Positions 16,627 through 26,770 are shown, counted from the stretch's first letter. The stretch is 64,000 bases of DNA from Pseudomonas jinjuensis (GCF_900103845.1 NZ_FNIJ01000007.1:1-64000); one strand, 5' to 3'. The notes: a model not told the origin generated them from the sequence alone. A program made the numbers and translations.

Positions 16627-17940
16627 TCAAAGCGGCCGATAACGCAGCATCGCCTCGCTCAGTCCCCAGCCACTGCCGACCGCGAGCACCGCCAGGGCGG
16701 CCGGCAGGATCAGCCACCAGATGCGCGGCGACAGCGCCGGCAGCGGGTCGCGCCACTGGGTCAGGCCCAGGCAGGTGGCGCACACCGCGGCGGCGAGCAG
16801 GGCGCCGGCGATGATGTCGCTCGGCCAGTGCGCGCCGAGGTAGACCCGCGACAGGGCGATGCTGGCCGCCGGGATCAGCGCCAGCAGCAGCCAGGTCAGG
16901 CGCACCCGCGGGGATTTCTCGCGGCTGGCGAGCAGGCCGAGGACCAGGAAGAAGGCGAAGGACGCCGAGCTGTGCCCGCTGGGCATGCTGAAGGCGGCCA
17001 GCGGATCGGCGATCACCTCCGGACGGGCGCGGCCGAAGAGCTTCTTCAGGGGGTCGTTGAGCAGCGCGGTGCCGAGCATGCAGGCCGCGGCGAAGGCCGC
17101 GTGGCGCCACTGGCGCAGGATCAGCAGGAGGACCGCGAGCAGCACGCCGGCGGCCAGTTGGGTGCGCAGGTCGCCGATCCGGGTCACCGCCACCATCAGC
17201 TGGTTCGCCCAGGACGAGCGGTTCTCCTGCACCAGCGCCATCAGGCCGTGGTCAAGGGCGTCGAGGTGTGGCCAGCCGATCAGCAGGGCGAGCAGCAGGA
17301 CGAAGCTCAGCCCGGCGCCCAGCGCGGAGGTCCAGCGGTGCTGGCCGAGGTTGGCGCGGATCAGCAGGCCGATCAGCAGTGCCAGGCAGCCCGCCACGAC
17401 CCCGGCTTCGGCCCAGAAGCCCGGCGGCAGCGGCAGGCGCATCGCCGCACCGGTGGCCCAGCCCGGCAGCAGGTAGGCGACCGACCAGCCGGCGGCGGCC
17501 AGCGTCGACACCGCGAGGAAGCGGCCGAACGGCATGTCGAGCATGCCGGCGACCATCGGCAGGAACGGCCGCAGCGCGCCGATGAAACGGCCGACAAGCA
17601 GGCTGGCGACGCCGTAGCGGGCGAAGAAGGTTTCCGCGCTGGCGATCCACACCGGATGGTGGCGCAGCACCGGCAGGCGGCGGATGTTCTGGTGGAAGTG
17701 GCGGCCGATCCAGTACGACGAGATGTCGCCGAGCATGCCGCCGGCGAAGGCCAGCAGCAGGGTTTCGCCGAGGCCCAGCGTACCGCTGCCGGCCAGCACG
17801 GCGATGGCGAAGAGCATCACCACGCCGGGCAGGAGGATGCCGACGATGGCGGCGCATTCGAGGAAGGCGACGACGAACAGCACCAGCGCCAGCCACTGCG
17901 GGTTGGCGCCCATCCAGGCGTTGAAGGCTTCGAGGTTCAT
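16627..17940 (-). CDS. DedA-PAP2 fusion membrane protein
   Basis: A 437-residue polytopic inner-membrane protein. Residues 1-200 are a DedA/SNARE-associated domain (FLECAAIVGILLPG; GRFIGALRPFLPMVAGM). From about 230 to 400 it has a complete PAP2 phosphatase active site: KKLFGRARP, PSGHSSASF and SRVYLGAHWPSD. Family knowledge: DedA proteins include undecaprenyl-phosphate flippases and PAP2 proteins include undecaprenyl-diphosphate phosphatases, so one chain may dephosphorylate and return the lipid carrier. The ATG overlaps the mpg stop (ATGA). Phosphatidic-acid-type substrates remain possible. Confidence 0.88.
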   Translation of the reverse strand: MNLEAFNAWMGANPQWLALVLFVVAFLECAAIVGILLPGVVMLFAIAVLAGSGTLGLGETLLLAFAGGMLGDISSYWIGRHFHQNIRRLPVLRHHPVWIASAETFFARYGVASLLVGRFIGALRPFLPMVAGMLDMPFGRFLAVSTLAAAGWSVAYLLPGWATGAAMRLPLPPGFWAEAGVVAGCLALLIGLLIRANLGQHRWTSALGAGLSFVLLLALLIGWPHLDALDHGLMALVQENRSSWANQLMVAVTRIGDLRTQLAAGVLLAVLLLILRQWRHAAFAAACMLGTALLNDPLKKLFGRARPEVIADPLAAFSMPSGHSSASFAFFLVLGLLASREKSPRVRLTWLLLALIPAASIALSRVYLGAHWPSDIIAGALLAAAVCATCLGLTQWRDPLPALSPRIWWLILPAALAVLAVGSGWGLSEAMLRYRPL

Positions 17941-18647
17941 CGCAGGTGGGCGTCCTGGCTGCCGAGAAGGTGGAAATCCCTGCCTTCGACCTGTCCGCGG
18001 CGCAGCGGGTTGCGCGTGCAGAAGGGCGCGAAGGCGGCGTCGACGAAGCGGTAGGGCAGGTGCTCGTCGCGGCCGTGGGGAATGCCCAGGCGGGTGGTCT
18101 GGATGACCTGCGCGGGATGTTCGCCGATGTCGTCGACGAACAGCCGCTGCGGGTCGAAGCGCCGCGCGTCCCAGTCCGGCACCTTGAGGCCGAGGGCCTT
18201 GCAGAGGAGCGTCTGGCCGGCGCAGAGCCTGCCGTTCGGGCGCGCGCCGCCCTGGCTGTCGGGATTCAGGCGCTGCATGCAGGCCAGCGCCTCGTCGCCG
18301 GAGACGCGGTCCAGCCAGGGATGCCCGGACTTGATCAGCACCGCGTTGCCGGCGCCGCCGGCGCTGAAGTTCAGCGAGTCGCCGCCGCGCGCGTAGTACA
18401 TATAGATATGCCCGCCGTCGAGGAACAGCGCCTTGCGCTTCTCGGTGTAGCCGAGGGAGGCGTGGCTGCCCCGTTCCGCCAGGTAGTAGGCCTCGGTCTC
18501 GATGATGCGGGCGGACAGCCAGAGGTCGCCGCGGCGGTGGCGGATCACCTTGCCGAGCAGTTCGCGGGCGACCTGCAGCGCGTCGCGGTCGAAGAAGCTG
18601 TCCGGCAGCGGATTGGCTTCCGGCCAGGGCAGGCTGGGGATGGTCAT
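17937..18647 (-). CDS. mpg: DNA-3-methyladenine glycosylase (MPG/AAG family)
   Basis: A 236-residue base-excision repair enzyme of the Aag fold. Motifs: ARELLGKVIRHR, the catalytic ETEAYY (Glu near 51), DRASH-like GSHASLGYTEK, and GHIYMYYARGGDSLNF, where human-type proteins have MYVYFIYGMYFC. LCAGQTLLCKALGL and NPLRRG-type C-terminal motifs follow. The ATG at 18647 is chosen because residues after it match the family start; a longer frame to 18695 has no support. It is the first gene of a pair with the DedA-PAP2 fusion. Confidence 0.88.
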   Translation of the reverse strand: MTIPSLPWPEANPLPDSFFDRDALQVARELLGKVIRHRRGDLWLSARIIETEAYYLAERGSHASLGYTEKRKALFLDGGHIYMYYARGGDSLNFSAGGAGNAVLIKSGHPWLDRVSGDEALACMQRLNPDSQGGARPNGRLCAGQTLLCKALGLKVPDWDARRFDPQRLFVDDIGEHPAQVIQTTRLGIPHGRDEHLPYRFVDAAFAPFCTRNPLRRGQVEGRDFHLLGSQDAHLR

Positions 18648-18784
18648 GGTTCGAGTTCCGGGTCGGCCATCGAGGCCGGGGATGATACTTTGCACGCCCG
18701 CCGCCGGTCACGACGCAGGCTTTCTGTAACGGAGGGTTGCATACCGGCCGGCTGCTGTGGCTGGGCGGGAGGGGGCGGGGTCGC

Positions 18785-18790
18785 TATAAT
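18785..18790 (+). promoter_or_regulatory. Probable -10 box of proA
   Basis: A perfect TATAAT lies 33 bases before the proA ATG. No recognisable -35 is at 16-18 bases upstream (TGGGCG), so strength is uncertain. Confidence 0.45.
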
Positions 18791-18822
18791 CGCGCATTTC
18801 CCTCACGCCAGACGCCGAGACC

Positions 18823-20088
18823 ATGACCGAGTCCGTCCTCGACTATATGAGCCGCCTGGGCCGCGCCGCCCGTGAAGCGTCGCGCGTCGTCGCGCGCGCA
18901 ACCACCGCGCAGAAGAACCGTGCCCTGCTGGCCGCCGCCGATGCCCTGGACGCCGCCCGCGCCCAGCTGACCGCCGCCAACGAAAAGGACCTGGCCAACG
19001 GCCGCGCCAACGGTCTGGAGCCGGCCATGCTGGATCGCCTGGCCCTGACCCCGGCGCGCATCGACGACATGATCGAGGGCCTGCGCCAGGTCGCCGCACT
19101 GCCGGACCCGATCGGCGAGATCCGCGACATGCGCTACGTGCCGTCGGGCATCCAGATCGGCAAGATGCGCGTGCCGCTGGGCGTGGTGGGGATCATCTAC
19201 GAATCGCGGCCGAACGTGACCATCGATGCCGCCAGCCTGTGCCTGAAGTCGGGCAACGCGACCATCCTGCGCGGCGGTTCCGAGGCGATCCACTCCAACC
19301 AGGCGATCGCCGCCTGCATCCAGGCCGGTCTGGCCGAAGCCGGCCTGCCGGCGAGCGCCGTGCAGGTGGTGGAAACCACCGACCGCGCCGCCGTGGGCGC
19401 GCTGATCACCATGCCCGAGTACGTCGACGTGATCGTCCCGCGCGGCGGCAAGAGCCTGATCGAGCGCATCAGCCGTGACGCCAAGGTGCCGGTGATCAAG
19501 CACCTGGACGGCATCTGCCACGTCTACATCGACGTCGCCGCCGACCTGGACAAGGCGATCCGCGTCGCCGACAACGCCAAGACCCAGCGCTACGCGCCGT
19601 GCAACACCATGGAAACCCTGCTGGTGCACGCCGCCATCGCCGAGCGCGTGCTGCCGCCGCTGGCCGCGATCTACCGCGACAAGGGCGTGGAACTGCGCGG
19701 CGACGCCGCCACCCGCGCGCTGCTGGGCAGCGACGTGCTGGTGGCGACCGAGGACGACTGGCGCACCGAGTACAACGCGCCGATCCTGTCGATCCGCATC
19801 GTCGACAGCCTCGAACAGGCCATCGAGCACATCAACACCTACGGCTCGCAGCACACCGACGCCATCATCACCGAGAACTTCACCGACGCCCGCCGCTTCC
19901 TCACCGAAGTGGATTCGGCCTCGGTGATGGTCAACGCCTCGACCCGTTTCGCCGATGGCTTCGAATACGGCCTGGGCGCGGAGATCGGCATCTCCACCGA
20001 CAAGCTGCACGCACGCGGTCCGGTCGGCCTGGAAGGCCTGACCAGCGAGAAGTACGTGGTGTTCGGCGACGGTCACGTACGCACCTGA
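18823..20088 (+). CDS. proA: Gamma-glutamyl phosphate reductase
   Basis: A 421-residue NADPH enzyme of proline synthesis that makes glutamate semialdehyde. The aldehyde-dehydrogenase-like fold shows [20 protein letters not shown], the catalytic cysteine in [13 protein letters not shown] (near 265) and [20 protein letters not shown]. Full length. proB is not in the window. Its TGA overlaps the nadD ATG. Confidence 0.97.
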   Translation: MTESVLDYMSRLGRAAREASRVVARATTAQKNRALLAAADALDAARAQLTAANEKDLANGRANGLEPAMLDRLALTPARIDDMIEGLRQVAALPDPIGEIRDMRYVPSGIQIGKMRVPLGVVGIIYESRPNVTIDAASLCLKSGNATILRGGSEAIHSNQAIAACIQAGLAEAGLPASAVQVVETTDRAAVGALITMPEYVDVIVPRGGKSLIERISRDAKVPVIKHLDGICHVYIDVAADLDKAIRVADNAKTQRYAPCNTMETLLVHAAIAERVLPPLAAIYRDKGVELRGDAATRALLGSDVLVATEDDWRTEYNAPILSIRIVDSLEQAIEHINTYGSQHTDAIITENFTDARRFLTEVDSASVMVNASTRFADGFEYGLGAEIGISTDKLHARGPVGLEGLTSEKYVVFGDGHVRT

Positions 20089-20744
20089 TGGGCAACGCGG
20101 GCTCCCGGCGGATCGGCCTGTTCGGCGGCACCTTCGATCCGGTGCACATCGGCCACCTGCGCAGCGCGCTGGAGGTCGCCGAACAGCTCGGGCTCGACGA
20201 ACTGCGCCTGCTCCCCAGCGCGCGGCCGCCGCACCGCGAGACGCCGCAGGTGTCCGCCGCGCAGCGGCTGGCGATGGTCGAGCTGGCGGTGATCGGGGTC
20301 GATCCGCTACGGGTCGACGACCGCGAGCTGAAGCGCGACAAGCCGTCCTACACCATCGACACCCTGGAATCCGTGCGCGCGGAACTGGGCGGGAACCACC
20401 CGCTGTTCCTGCTGATGGGCTGGGATGCCTTCTGCGGGCTGCCGACCTGGCATCGCTGGGAAGAACTGCTGGAGCACTGCCACATCGTCGTGCTGCAGCG
20501 CCCGGATGCCGACAGCGAGGCACCGGAAGCCCTGCGCGACCTGGTCGCGGCACGCAGCGTGGCCGATCCGGGCGCGCTGGGCGGGGCGGGCGGGCAGATC
20601 GCCTTCGTCTGGCAGACGCCGCTGGCGGTCTCCGCCACGCAGATCCGCGACCTGCTGGCGCAGGGACGTTCGGTCCGCTACCTGGTGCCGGACGCGGTAT
20701 TCAACTACATCGAGGCGCACGGGCTGTACCGGGCGCCAAACTGA
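20088..20744 (+). CDS. nadD: Nicotinate-nucleotide adenylyltransferase
   Basis: A 218-residue enzyme that adenylates nicotinic acid mononucleotide in NAD synthesis. The nucleotidyltransferase motif [12 protein letters not shown] is at about 13-24 and the C-terminal SATQIRDLL corresponds to ISSTxIR. The ATG overlaps the proA stop (ATGA). nadD-rsfS-rlmH-mrdA-rodA is a conserved order. Confidence 0.97.
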   Translation: MGNAGSRRIGLFGGTFDPVHIGHLRSALEVAEQLGLDELRLLPSARPPHRETPQVSAAQRLAMVELAVIGVDPLRVDDRELKRDKPSYTIDTLESVRAELGGNHPLFLLMGWDAFCGLPTWHRWEELLEHCHIVVLQRPDADSEAPEALRDLVAARSVADPGALGGAGGQIAFVWQTPLAVSATQIRDLLAQGRSVRYLVPDAVFNYIEAHGLYRAPN

Positions 20745-20767
20745 ACCAAGCAATTAGAGAGTCACTC

Positions 20768-21118
20768 ATGCAAACCGAACAACTGGTCGATCTGACCATC
20801 CTCGCTCTGGAAGACCTGAAGGCGCAGGACATCACCGTCATCGACGTGCGCGACAAGACCAGCATCACCGACGTGATGGTGATCGCCACCGGCAGCTCCA
20901 GCCGCCAGGTCAAGTCGCTGGCCGACAACGTGCTGGAGAAGGTCAAGGAACAGGGCGTCAAGCCGATCGGCAGCGAAGGCCAGGAAGGCGGCGAGTGGGT
21001 GCTGATCGACCTGGGCAACGTCGTGGTCCACGTCATGCAGCCGGCCACCCGCCAGTTCTACGACCTGGAGCGCCTCTGGCGCGGCGCCGAGCAGAGCCGC
21101 GCACACCACCAGGAGTGA
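20768..21118 (+). CDS. rsfS: Ribosome silencing factor RsfS
   Basis: A 116-residue protein that binds L14 and blocks subunit joining in starvation. Family signatures: [22 protein letters not shown] and [21 protein letters not shown]. The ATG at 20768 has AGAGAG upstream. It lies 23 bases after nadD and 7 before rlmH. Confidence 0.96.
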   Translation: MQTEQLVDLTILALEDLKAQDITVIDVRDKTSITDVMVIATGSSSRQVKSLADNVLEKVKEQGVKPIGSEGQEGGEWVLIDLGNVVVHVMQPATRQFYDLERLWRGAEQSRAHHQE

Positions 21119-21125
21119 TGCGGCC

Positions 21126-21593
21126 GTGCGTCTGCGTCTGATCGCCGTCGGCTCGCGCATGCCGCGCTGGGTGGAGGAGGGCTGGCAGGAGTACGTCAAG
21201 CGCCTGCCTTCCGAGCTGTCCCTGGAGCTGGTGGAGATCCCGCTGAACACCCGTGGCAAGAACGCCGACGTCGCCCGCCTGATCCGCCAGGAAGGCGAGG
21301 CGATGCTGGCGAAGGTGCAGCCCGGTGAACGGGTGGTGACCCTGGAGGTCGAAGGCCGTCCATGGAGCACCGAGCAGCTGGCGAAGGAGCTGGACCGCTG
21401 GCGTCTCGATGCGCGCACCGTCAACCTGATGGTCGGCGGCCCCGAGGGCCTGGCGCCGGAGGTCTGCGCGCGCAGCGAGCAGCGCTGGTCGCTGTCGCCG
21501 CTGACCCTGCCGCACCCGCTGGTGCGCATCCTGGTCGGCGAGCAGATCTACCGGGCCTGGACGTTGCTGTCCGGGCACCCCTATCACAAGTAG
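21126..21593 (+). CDS. rlmH: 23S rRNA pseudouridine-1915 N3-methyltransferase
   Basis: A 155-residue SPOUT methyltransferase acting on helix 69 of 23S rRNA. It shows the knot motifs [12 protein letters not shown]-like (here [12 protein letters not shown]), [12 protein letters not shown] and the C-terminal [16 protein letters not shown] with final PYHK. The start is GTG at 21126. Full length for the family. Confidence 0.97.
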   Translation: MRLRLIAVGSRMPRWVEEGWQEYVKRLPSELSLELVEIPLNTRGKNADVARLIRQEGEAMLAKVQPGERVVTLEVEGRPWSTEQLAKELDRWRLDARTVNLMVGGPEGLAPEVCARSEQRWSLSPLTLPHPLVRILVGEQIYRAWTLLSGHPYHK

Positions 21594-21599
21594 TCGTCG

Positions 21600-23486
21600 A
21601 TGCCCCAGCCGATCCAACTGAAAGACCACGAGAAGGACGCGCGCCAGGTCCGCAGCCGGGTCATCGTCGGCGCGGTGGCGATCTTCCTTCTTGCGCTGGT
21701 GCTGGTGGCGCGCATGTACCACCTGCAGGTGACGCAGTACGACTACCACTCCACCCTGTCGGAGAACAACCGCGTCCACGTGCAGCCGATTCCGCCGAAT
21801 CGTGGGCTGATCTTCGACCGGAACGGGGTGATCATCGCCGATAACCGCCCCAGCTTCAGCCTGACCATCACCCGCGAGCGGACCCAGAACCTGTCCGAGG
21901 TGATGCAGACGCTGGTCGAGGTGCTGGGCCTGACCGAGGAAGACCGGGCGATCTTCGAGAAGCGCATGAAGCAGGGGCGCCGACCGTTCGAGCCGGTGCC
22001 GGTGATGTTCGAGCTGTCCGAGGAGCAGATCGCCCGCGTCGCGGTGAACCAGTACCGCCTGCCCGGCGTCGAGGTCACCGCGCAGTTCGTGCGCCACTAC
22101 CCGATGGGCGAGCACTTCGCCCATTCGGTCGGCTACGTCGGGCGGATCAACGAGGCGGAGCTGAAGAAGCTCGACCCGGTGGCCTATTCCGGCACCCACC
22201 ACATCGGCAAGACCGGCGTGGAGAAGTTCTACGAGAACGAACTGCACGGCACTGTGGGCTACGAGGAAGTCGAGACCAACGCCCGCGGCCGCGTGCTGCG
22301 CGTGCTCAAGCGCACCGAGCCGGTATCCGGCAAGGACATCGTGCTGAGCATCGACAGCAAGCTGCAGGCCGCCGCCGAGGAGGCGCTGGCCGGGCGCCGC
22401 GGCGCCATCGTGGCGATCCAGCCGTCCACCGGCGAGGTTCTGGCGATGGTCAGCCAGCCGAGCTACGACCCCAACCTGTTCGTCACCGGCATCAGCTTCA
22501 AGGCCTACGCCGAGCTGCGCGACTCCATCGACCGTCCGCTGTACAACCGCGTGCTGCGCGGGCTGTACCCGCCGGGCTCGACGGTGAAGCCGGCGGTGGC
22601 CATCGCCGGTCTCGATGCCGGCGTGATCACCCCGACTTCGCGGGTGTTCGACCCCGGTTATTACCAGTTGCCCAACTATGACCACAAGTACCGCAACTGG
22701 AACCGCTCGGGCGAAGGCTGGGTGAACCTGGAGCTGGCGATCATGCGCTCCAACGACACCTACTTCTACGACCTCGCCCACAAGCTCGGCATCGACCGCC
22801 TGCACGACTACATGAGCCGCTTCGGCTTCGGCCAGCGGGTGGCGCTGGACATGTTCGGCGAGGCGGAAGGGCTGATGCCGTCGCGCGAGTGGAAGCGCGC
22901 GCTGCGCCGCCAGGCCTGGTTCCCCGGCGAGACGCTGATCCTCGGCATCGGCCAGGGCTACATGCAGGCCACGCCGCTGCAGCTGGCGCAGATGACCTCG
23001 CTGATCGCCAACCATGGCAAGTGGATCCGCCCGCACCTGGCCAGGACCATCGACGGCCAGCCGCCGGTCGACCCCGATCCGATGCCGGACATCGTCCTGC
23101 GCGACCCGGGCAACTGGGAAATGATCGACAACGACATGCAGCAGGTGGTGCACAACGCCCGCGGCACGGCGAAGAAGGTCGGCGACAAGGCGCTCTACCG
23201 CATCGCCGGCAAGTCCGGTACCGCGCAGGTGGTGGCGATCCGCCAGGGCGAGCGCTACGACCGTTCCAAGCTGCTCGAACGCCACCGCGACCACGCGCTG
23301 TTCGTCGGCTTCGCCCCGGCGGACAATCCGCAGATCGCCATCTCGGTGATGGTGGAGAACGGCGAGTCCGGCTCCGGCGTCGCCGCGCCGATCCTCAAGG
23401 CGGTGGCCGATGCCTGGCTGCTGGACGAACAGGGCCGGCTGAAGCCCGAATTTGCCCCGCAGGTGACGGCGGAGTCGAAGCCGTGA
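21600..23486 (+). CDS. mrdA: Penicillin-binding protein 2
   Basis: A 628-residue class B transpeptidase of the elongasome. It has a single transmembrane anchor near 23-43, a dimerisation/pedestal domain (PNRGLIFDRNG) and the transpeptidase domain with STVK (Ser327), SND near 382 and KSGT near 538. It acts with RodA, encoded next, in rod-shape peptidoglycan synthesis. The ATG at 21600 follows rlmH by six bases. Confidence 0.97.
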   Translation: MPQPIQLKDHEKDARQVRSRVIVGAVAIFLLALVLVARMYHLQVTQYDYHSTLSENNRVHVQPIPPNRGLIFDRNGVIIADNRPSFSLTITRERTQNLSEVMQTLVEVLGLTEEDRAIFEKRMKQGRRPFEPVPVMFELSEEQIARVAVNQYRLPGVEVTAQFVRHYPMGEHFAHSVGYVGRINEAELKKLDPVAYSGTHHIGKTGVEKFYENELHGTVGYEEVETNARGRVLRVLKRTEPVSGKDIVLSIDSKLQAAAEEALAGRRGAIVAIQPSTGEVLAMVSQPSYDPNLFVTGISFKAYAELRDSIDRPLYNRVLRGLYPPGSTVKPAVAIAGLDAGVITPTSRVFDPGYYQLPNYDHKYRNWNRSGEGWVNLELAIMRSNDTYFYDLAHKLGIDRLHDYMSRFGFGQRVALDMFGEAEGLMPSREWKRALRRQAWFPGETLILGIGQGYMQATPLQLAQMTSLIANHGKWIRPHLARTIDGQPPVDPDPMPDIVLRDPGNWEMIDNDMQQVVHNARGTAKKVGDKALYRIAGKSGTAQVVAIRQGERYDRSKLLERHRDHALFVGFAPADNPQIAISVMVENGESGSGVAAPILKAVADAWLLDEQGRLKPEFAPQVTAESKP

Positions 23487-23496
23487 GTGAATCCAC

Positions 23497-24648
23497 ATGA
23501 CGATGAACGCCAACTTCGACCGCACCCTGTCCAACGAGGACGTGATGCGCCGCCGTGCCAGCCTGCTGCAGCGCCTGCACATCGACGGCCTGCTGCTCCT
23601 GCTGCTGCTGATCCTCGGCGCGGCGGGGCTGTTCGTGCTGTATTCGGCCAGCGGCAAGAGCTGGGACCTGCTGCTCAAGCAGGCCACCTCCTTCGGCCTC
23701 GGGCTGGGCGCGATGATCGTCATCGCCCAGCTGGAGCCGCGCTTCATGGCGCGCTGGGTGCCGCTCGGCTACCTGATCGGCGTGGCGCTGCTGGTGGTGG
23801 TGGACGTGATGGGCCACAACGCCATGGGCGCGACGCGCTGGATCAACATCCCCGGGGTGATCCGCTTCCAGCCGGCGGAGTTCATGAAGCTGCTGATGCC
23901 GATGACCATCGCCTGGTACCTGTCCAAGCGCAGCCTGCCGCCGGGGCTGAAGCACAGCCTGATCAGCCTGGCGCTGATCGTGGTGCCCTTCGTGCTGATT
24001 CTCAAGCAGCCGGACCTCGGCACGGCGATGCTGGTGCTGGCCTCCGGCTCCTTCGTGCTGTTCGTCGGTGGGTTGCGCTGGCGCTGGATCATCATGGCGG
24101 TCTCGGCGGCGGTGCCGGTGGCGGTGGCCATGTGGTTCTTCGTCATGCACGACTACCAGAAGCAGCGCGTACTGACCTTCCTCGACCCGGAAAGCGACCC
24201 GCTCGGCACCGGCTGGAACATCATCCAGTCGAAGGCGGCGATCGGTTCGGGCGGCGTGTTCGGCAAGGGCTGGCTGCTCGGCACCCAGTCGCACCTGGAT
24301 TTTTTGCCGGAAAGCCACACGGACTTTATCATTGCCGTGCTCGGCGAAGAGTTCGGCATGGTCGGCGTGTGCCTGCTGCTGGTGCTCTACCTGCTGGTGA
24401 TCTATCGCGGCCTGGTGATCACCGTCCAGGCGCAGACGCTGTTCGGCAAGCTTCTGGCCGGCAGCATTACCATGACCTTCTTCGTGTACGTATTCGTCAA
24501 CATCGGCATGGTCAGCGGCCTGTTGCCCGTCGTGGGCGTGCCGCTGCCCTTCATCAGCTATGGGGGAACTTCGCTGGTGACGCTGATGTCAGGGTTCGGG
24601 GTTTTGATGTCGATCCACACTCACCGGAAATGGATCGCCCAGGTTTGA
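23497..24648 (+). CDS. rodA: Peptidoglycan glycosyltransferase RodA
   Basis: A 383-residue SEDS protein with about ten transmembrane helices. Key motifs are ILKQPDLGTAML, LPESHTDFI (with the catalytic-type Asp) and GVPLPFISYGGTSL. It polymerises lipid II with PBP2. The ATG at 23497 and one at 23503 are both possible. It is 10 bases after mrdA. Confidence 0.97.
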   Translation: MTMNANFDRTLSNEDVMRRRASLLQRLHIDGLLLLLLLILGAAGLFVLYSASGKSWDLLLKQATSFGLGLGAMIVIAQLEPRFMARWVPLGYLIGVALLVVVDVMGHNAMGATRWINIPGVIRFQPAEFMKLLMPMTIAWYLSKRSLPPGLKHSLISLALIVVPFVLILKQPDLGTAMLVLASGSFVLFVGGLRWRWIIMAVSAAVPVAVAMWFFVMHDYQKQRVLTFLDPESDPLGTGWNIIQSKAAIGSGGVFGKGWLLGTQSHLDFLPESHTDFIIAVLGEEFGMVGVCLLLVLYLLVIYRGLVITVQAQTLFGKLLAGSITMTFFVYVFVNIGMVSGLLPVVGVPLPFISYGGTSLVTLMSGFGVLMSIHTHRKWIAQV

Positions 24649-24668
24649 AGACAAAAGTGAATAAAGGA

Positions 24669-25679
24669 ATGCAGACACTGCGCGCATGGGCGGCCAGGGG
24701 CGTCCATTGGCTTGGTCTTGCGGGGATGATCGGCCTGTCCGGCACCGTCCACGCGGGCGACTACGATGGCTCGCCGCAGGTGGCGGAGTTCGTCGGCGAG
24801 ATGACCCGCGACTACGGCTTCGCCGGCGAGCAACTGGTCGCGCTGTTCCGCGACGTCGAGCGCAAGCAGTCGATCCTCGATGCCATTTCCCGCCCCGCCG
24901 AGCGCGTCAAGACGTGGAAGGAATACCGGCCGATGTTCATCAGCGACGGGCGCATCTCCCGTGGCGTGAGCTTCTGGAACGAGCACGCCGACGCCCTGGC
25001 CCGCGCCGAGAAGGAATACGGCGTGCCGGCGCAGTACATCGTCGCGATCATCGGCGTGGAGACCTTCTTCGGCCGCAATACCGGCAACTTCCGGGTGATG
25101 GACGCGCTGTCCACCCTCGGTTTCGACTATCCGCCGCGCGCCGATTTCTTCCGCAAGGAGCTCAAGCAGTTCCTCCTGCTGGCCCGCGAGCAGCAGGTCG
25201 ACCCGCTCAGCCTGACCGGCTCCTACGCCGGCGCCATGGGCCTACCGCAGTTCATGCCGAGCAGCTTCCGCGCCTACGCCGTGGATTTCGACGGCGACGG
25301 CCACATCAATATCTGGAGCGACCCGGACGACGCCATCGGCAGCGTCGCCAACTACTTCAAGCAGCACGGCTGGCAGACCGGCGAACCGGTGGTGTCGCGC
25401 GCCGAGCTGGGCACGCAGAGCGCCGAGGAAGCGCTCACCCAGGGCCTCGACCCGCAGATGAGCCTCGGCCAGCTGCGCAGCGCCGGCTGGCGCACCCATG
25501 ACGTGCTGCGTGACGACCAGATGGTCACCGCGATCCGCTTCGAGGGCGGGCAGGGCGTCGAATACTGGGTCGGGCTCCCCAACTTCTACGTGATCACCCG
25601 TTACAATCGCAGCGCCATGTACGCCATGGCGGTCCATCAGCTGGCCGGCGAGATCGCCCGCGCGCGAGGTGTCCATTGA
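24669..25679 (+). CDS. mltB: Lytic murein transglycosylase B (SltB1-type)
   Basis: A 336-residue periplasmic enzyme that cleaves peptidoglycan to 1,6-anhydro products. It has a signal peptide (cleavage near VHAGD) and the MltB domain with catalytic Glu in IIGVETFFGRNTG, then YAGAMGLPQFMPSSFRAYA and FDGDGHINIW. It lacks a lipobox and so is soluble, as SltB1 of Pseudomonas. An in-frame GTG at 24657 is an alternative start; neither has a good ribosome site. Its TGA overlaps the rlpA TTG. Confidence 0.93.
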   Translation: MQTLRAWAARGVHWLGLAGMIGLSGTVHAGDYDGSPQVAEFVGEMTRDYGFAGEQLVALFRDVERKQSILDAISRPAERVKTWKEYRPMFISDGRISRGVSFWNEHADALARAEKEYGVPAQYIVAIIGVETFFGRNTGNFRVMDALSTLGFDYPPRADFFRKELKQFLLLAREQQVDPLSLTGSYAGAMGLPQFMPSSFRAYAVDFDGDGHINIWSDPDDAIGSVANYFKQHGWQTGEPVVSRAELGTQSAEEALTQGLDPQMSLGQLRSAGWRTHDVLRDDQMVTAIRFEGGQGVEYWVGLPNFYVITRYNRSAMYAMAVHQLAGEIARARGVH

Positions 25680-26701
25680 ACGACCGACTGAGCAGTCCGG
25701 GCCTCTGGTCCGCCGCCCTGTGCTTCGGCCTGACCGCCGCCCTGCTCGCCAGCTGCACCAGCAGCCGCGCGCCGCAGCCGACCCAGCCCAGCGCTGGAAT
25801 TTCCGGCCCGTCCGACTACAACCGCCCGCACCGCGACGGCGCGCCCTGGTGGGACGTGGACGTCTCGCGCATTCCCGACGCCGTGCCGATGCCGCACAAC
25901 GGGCCATTCAAGAACAACCCCTACACGGTGCTGGGCAAGACCTACTACCCGCTCAACGACTCGCGCAGCTACAACGTGGTCGGCACCGCGTCGTGGTACG
26001 GCACCAAGTTCCACGGCCAGGCCACCGCCAACGGCGAGCAGTACGACCTCTACGGCATGACCGCCGCGCACAAGACGCTGCCGCTGCCGAGCTACGTGCG
26101 GGTGACCAACCTGGACAACGGCAAGAGCGTGATCGTGCGCGTCAACGATCGCGGGCCGTTCTATTCCGACCGGGTCATCGACCTGTCCTTCGCCGCGGCG
26201 AAGAAGCTCGGCTATGCCGAAACCGGCACCGCGCGGGTCAAGGTCGAAGGCATCGATCCGCAGCGCTGGTGGGCGCAGCAGGGCCGCTCGATGCCGCTGG
26301 TCATGGCGCCGCCGAAGATGGCTGCGGCGCAGCCCGCCGCCGTGCAAGCGCAGGCGGTGGCCATGGCCCAGCCGGTCGAGGTCTATACTCCGCCGCCGGC
26401 ACAGCACGCCGCGCCGGTCGTGCCGGTACAGATCGACGCAAAAAAAAACGCTTCACTACCAGCCGATGGCCTGTATCTCCAGGTGGGTGCCTTCGCCAAC
26501 CCGGACGCTGCAGAGCTGCTCAAGGCCAAGATCGGCAGCCTGACGGGAGCCCCGGCGTTCGTCAGCTCGGTCGTGCGCAACCAGCAGACCCTGTACCGGG
26601 TGCGCCTGGGGCCGATCGGAACGCAGGCTGAAGCGAGCCGGATGCAGGACAGCATCCGCGTAGCCAATCTAGGGACCCCCACACTGGTGCGGCCGGACTA
26701 G
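25676..26701 (+). CDS. rlpA: Septal ring lytic transglycosylase RlpA
   Basis: A 341-residue lipoprotein (lipobox LLASC near 23-27). The double-psi beta-barrel spans about 98-195 with GTASWYGTKFHG, His in MTAAHKTLPLPS and Asp in VRVNDRGPF, the residues used to cleave denuded glycan. A proline/alanine linker leads to a C-terminal SPOR domain (GLYLQVGAFANPDAAELL). The start is TTG at 25676, overlapping the mltB stop. A run of nine A bases (26440-26448) lies in the linker just before SPOR. Confidence 0.93.
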   Translation: MNDRLSSPGLWSAALCFGLTAALLASCTSSRAPQPTQPSAGISGPSDYNRPHRDGAPWWDVDVSRIPDAVPMPHNGPFKNNPYTVLGKTYYPLNDSRSYNVVGTASWYGTKFHGQATANGEQYDLYGMTAAHKTLPLPSYVRVTNLDNGKSVIVRVNDRGPFYSDRVIDLSFAAAKKLGYAETGTARVKVEGIDPQRWWAQQGRSMPLVMAPPKMAAAQPAAVQAQAVAMAQPVEVYTPPPAQHAAPVVPVQIDAKKNASLPADGLYLQVGAFANPDAAELLKAKIGSLTGAPAFVSSVVRNQQTLYRVRLGPIGTQAEASRMQDSIRVANLGTPTLVRPD

Positions 26702-26770
26702 CCCGCGCGGCCCCCAGGCTCTTTCCCGCAAGGGATCATTTGACCATTAGTTAGCGACCCAGAGAGACGG

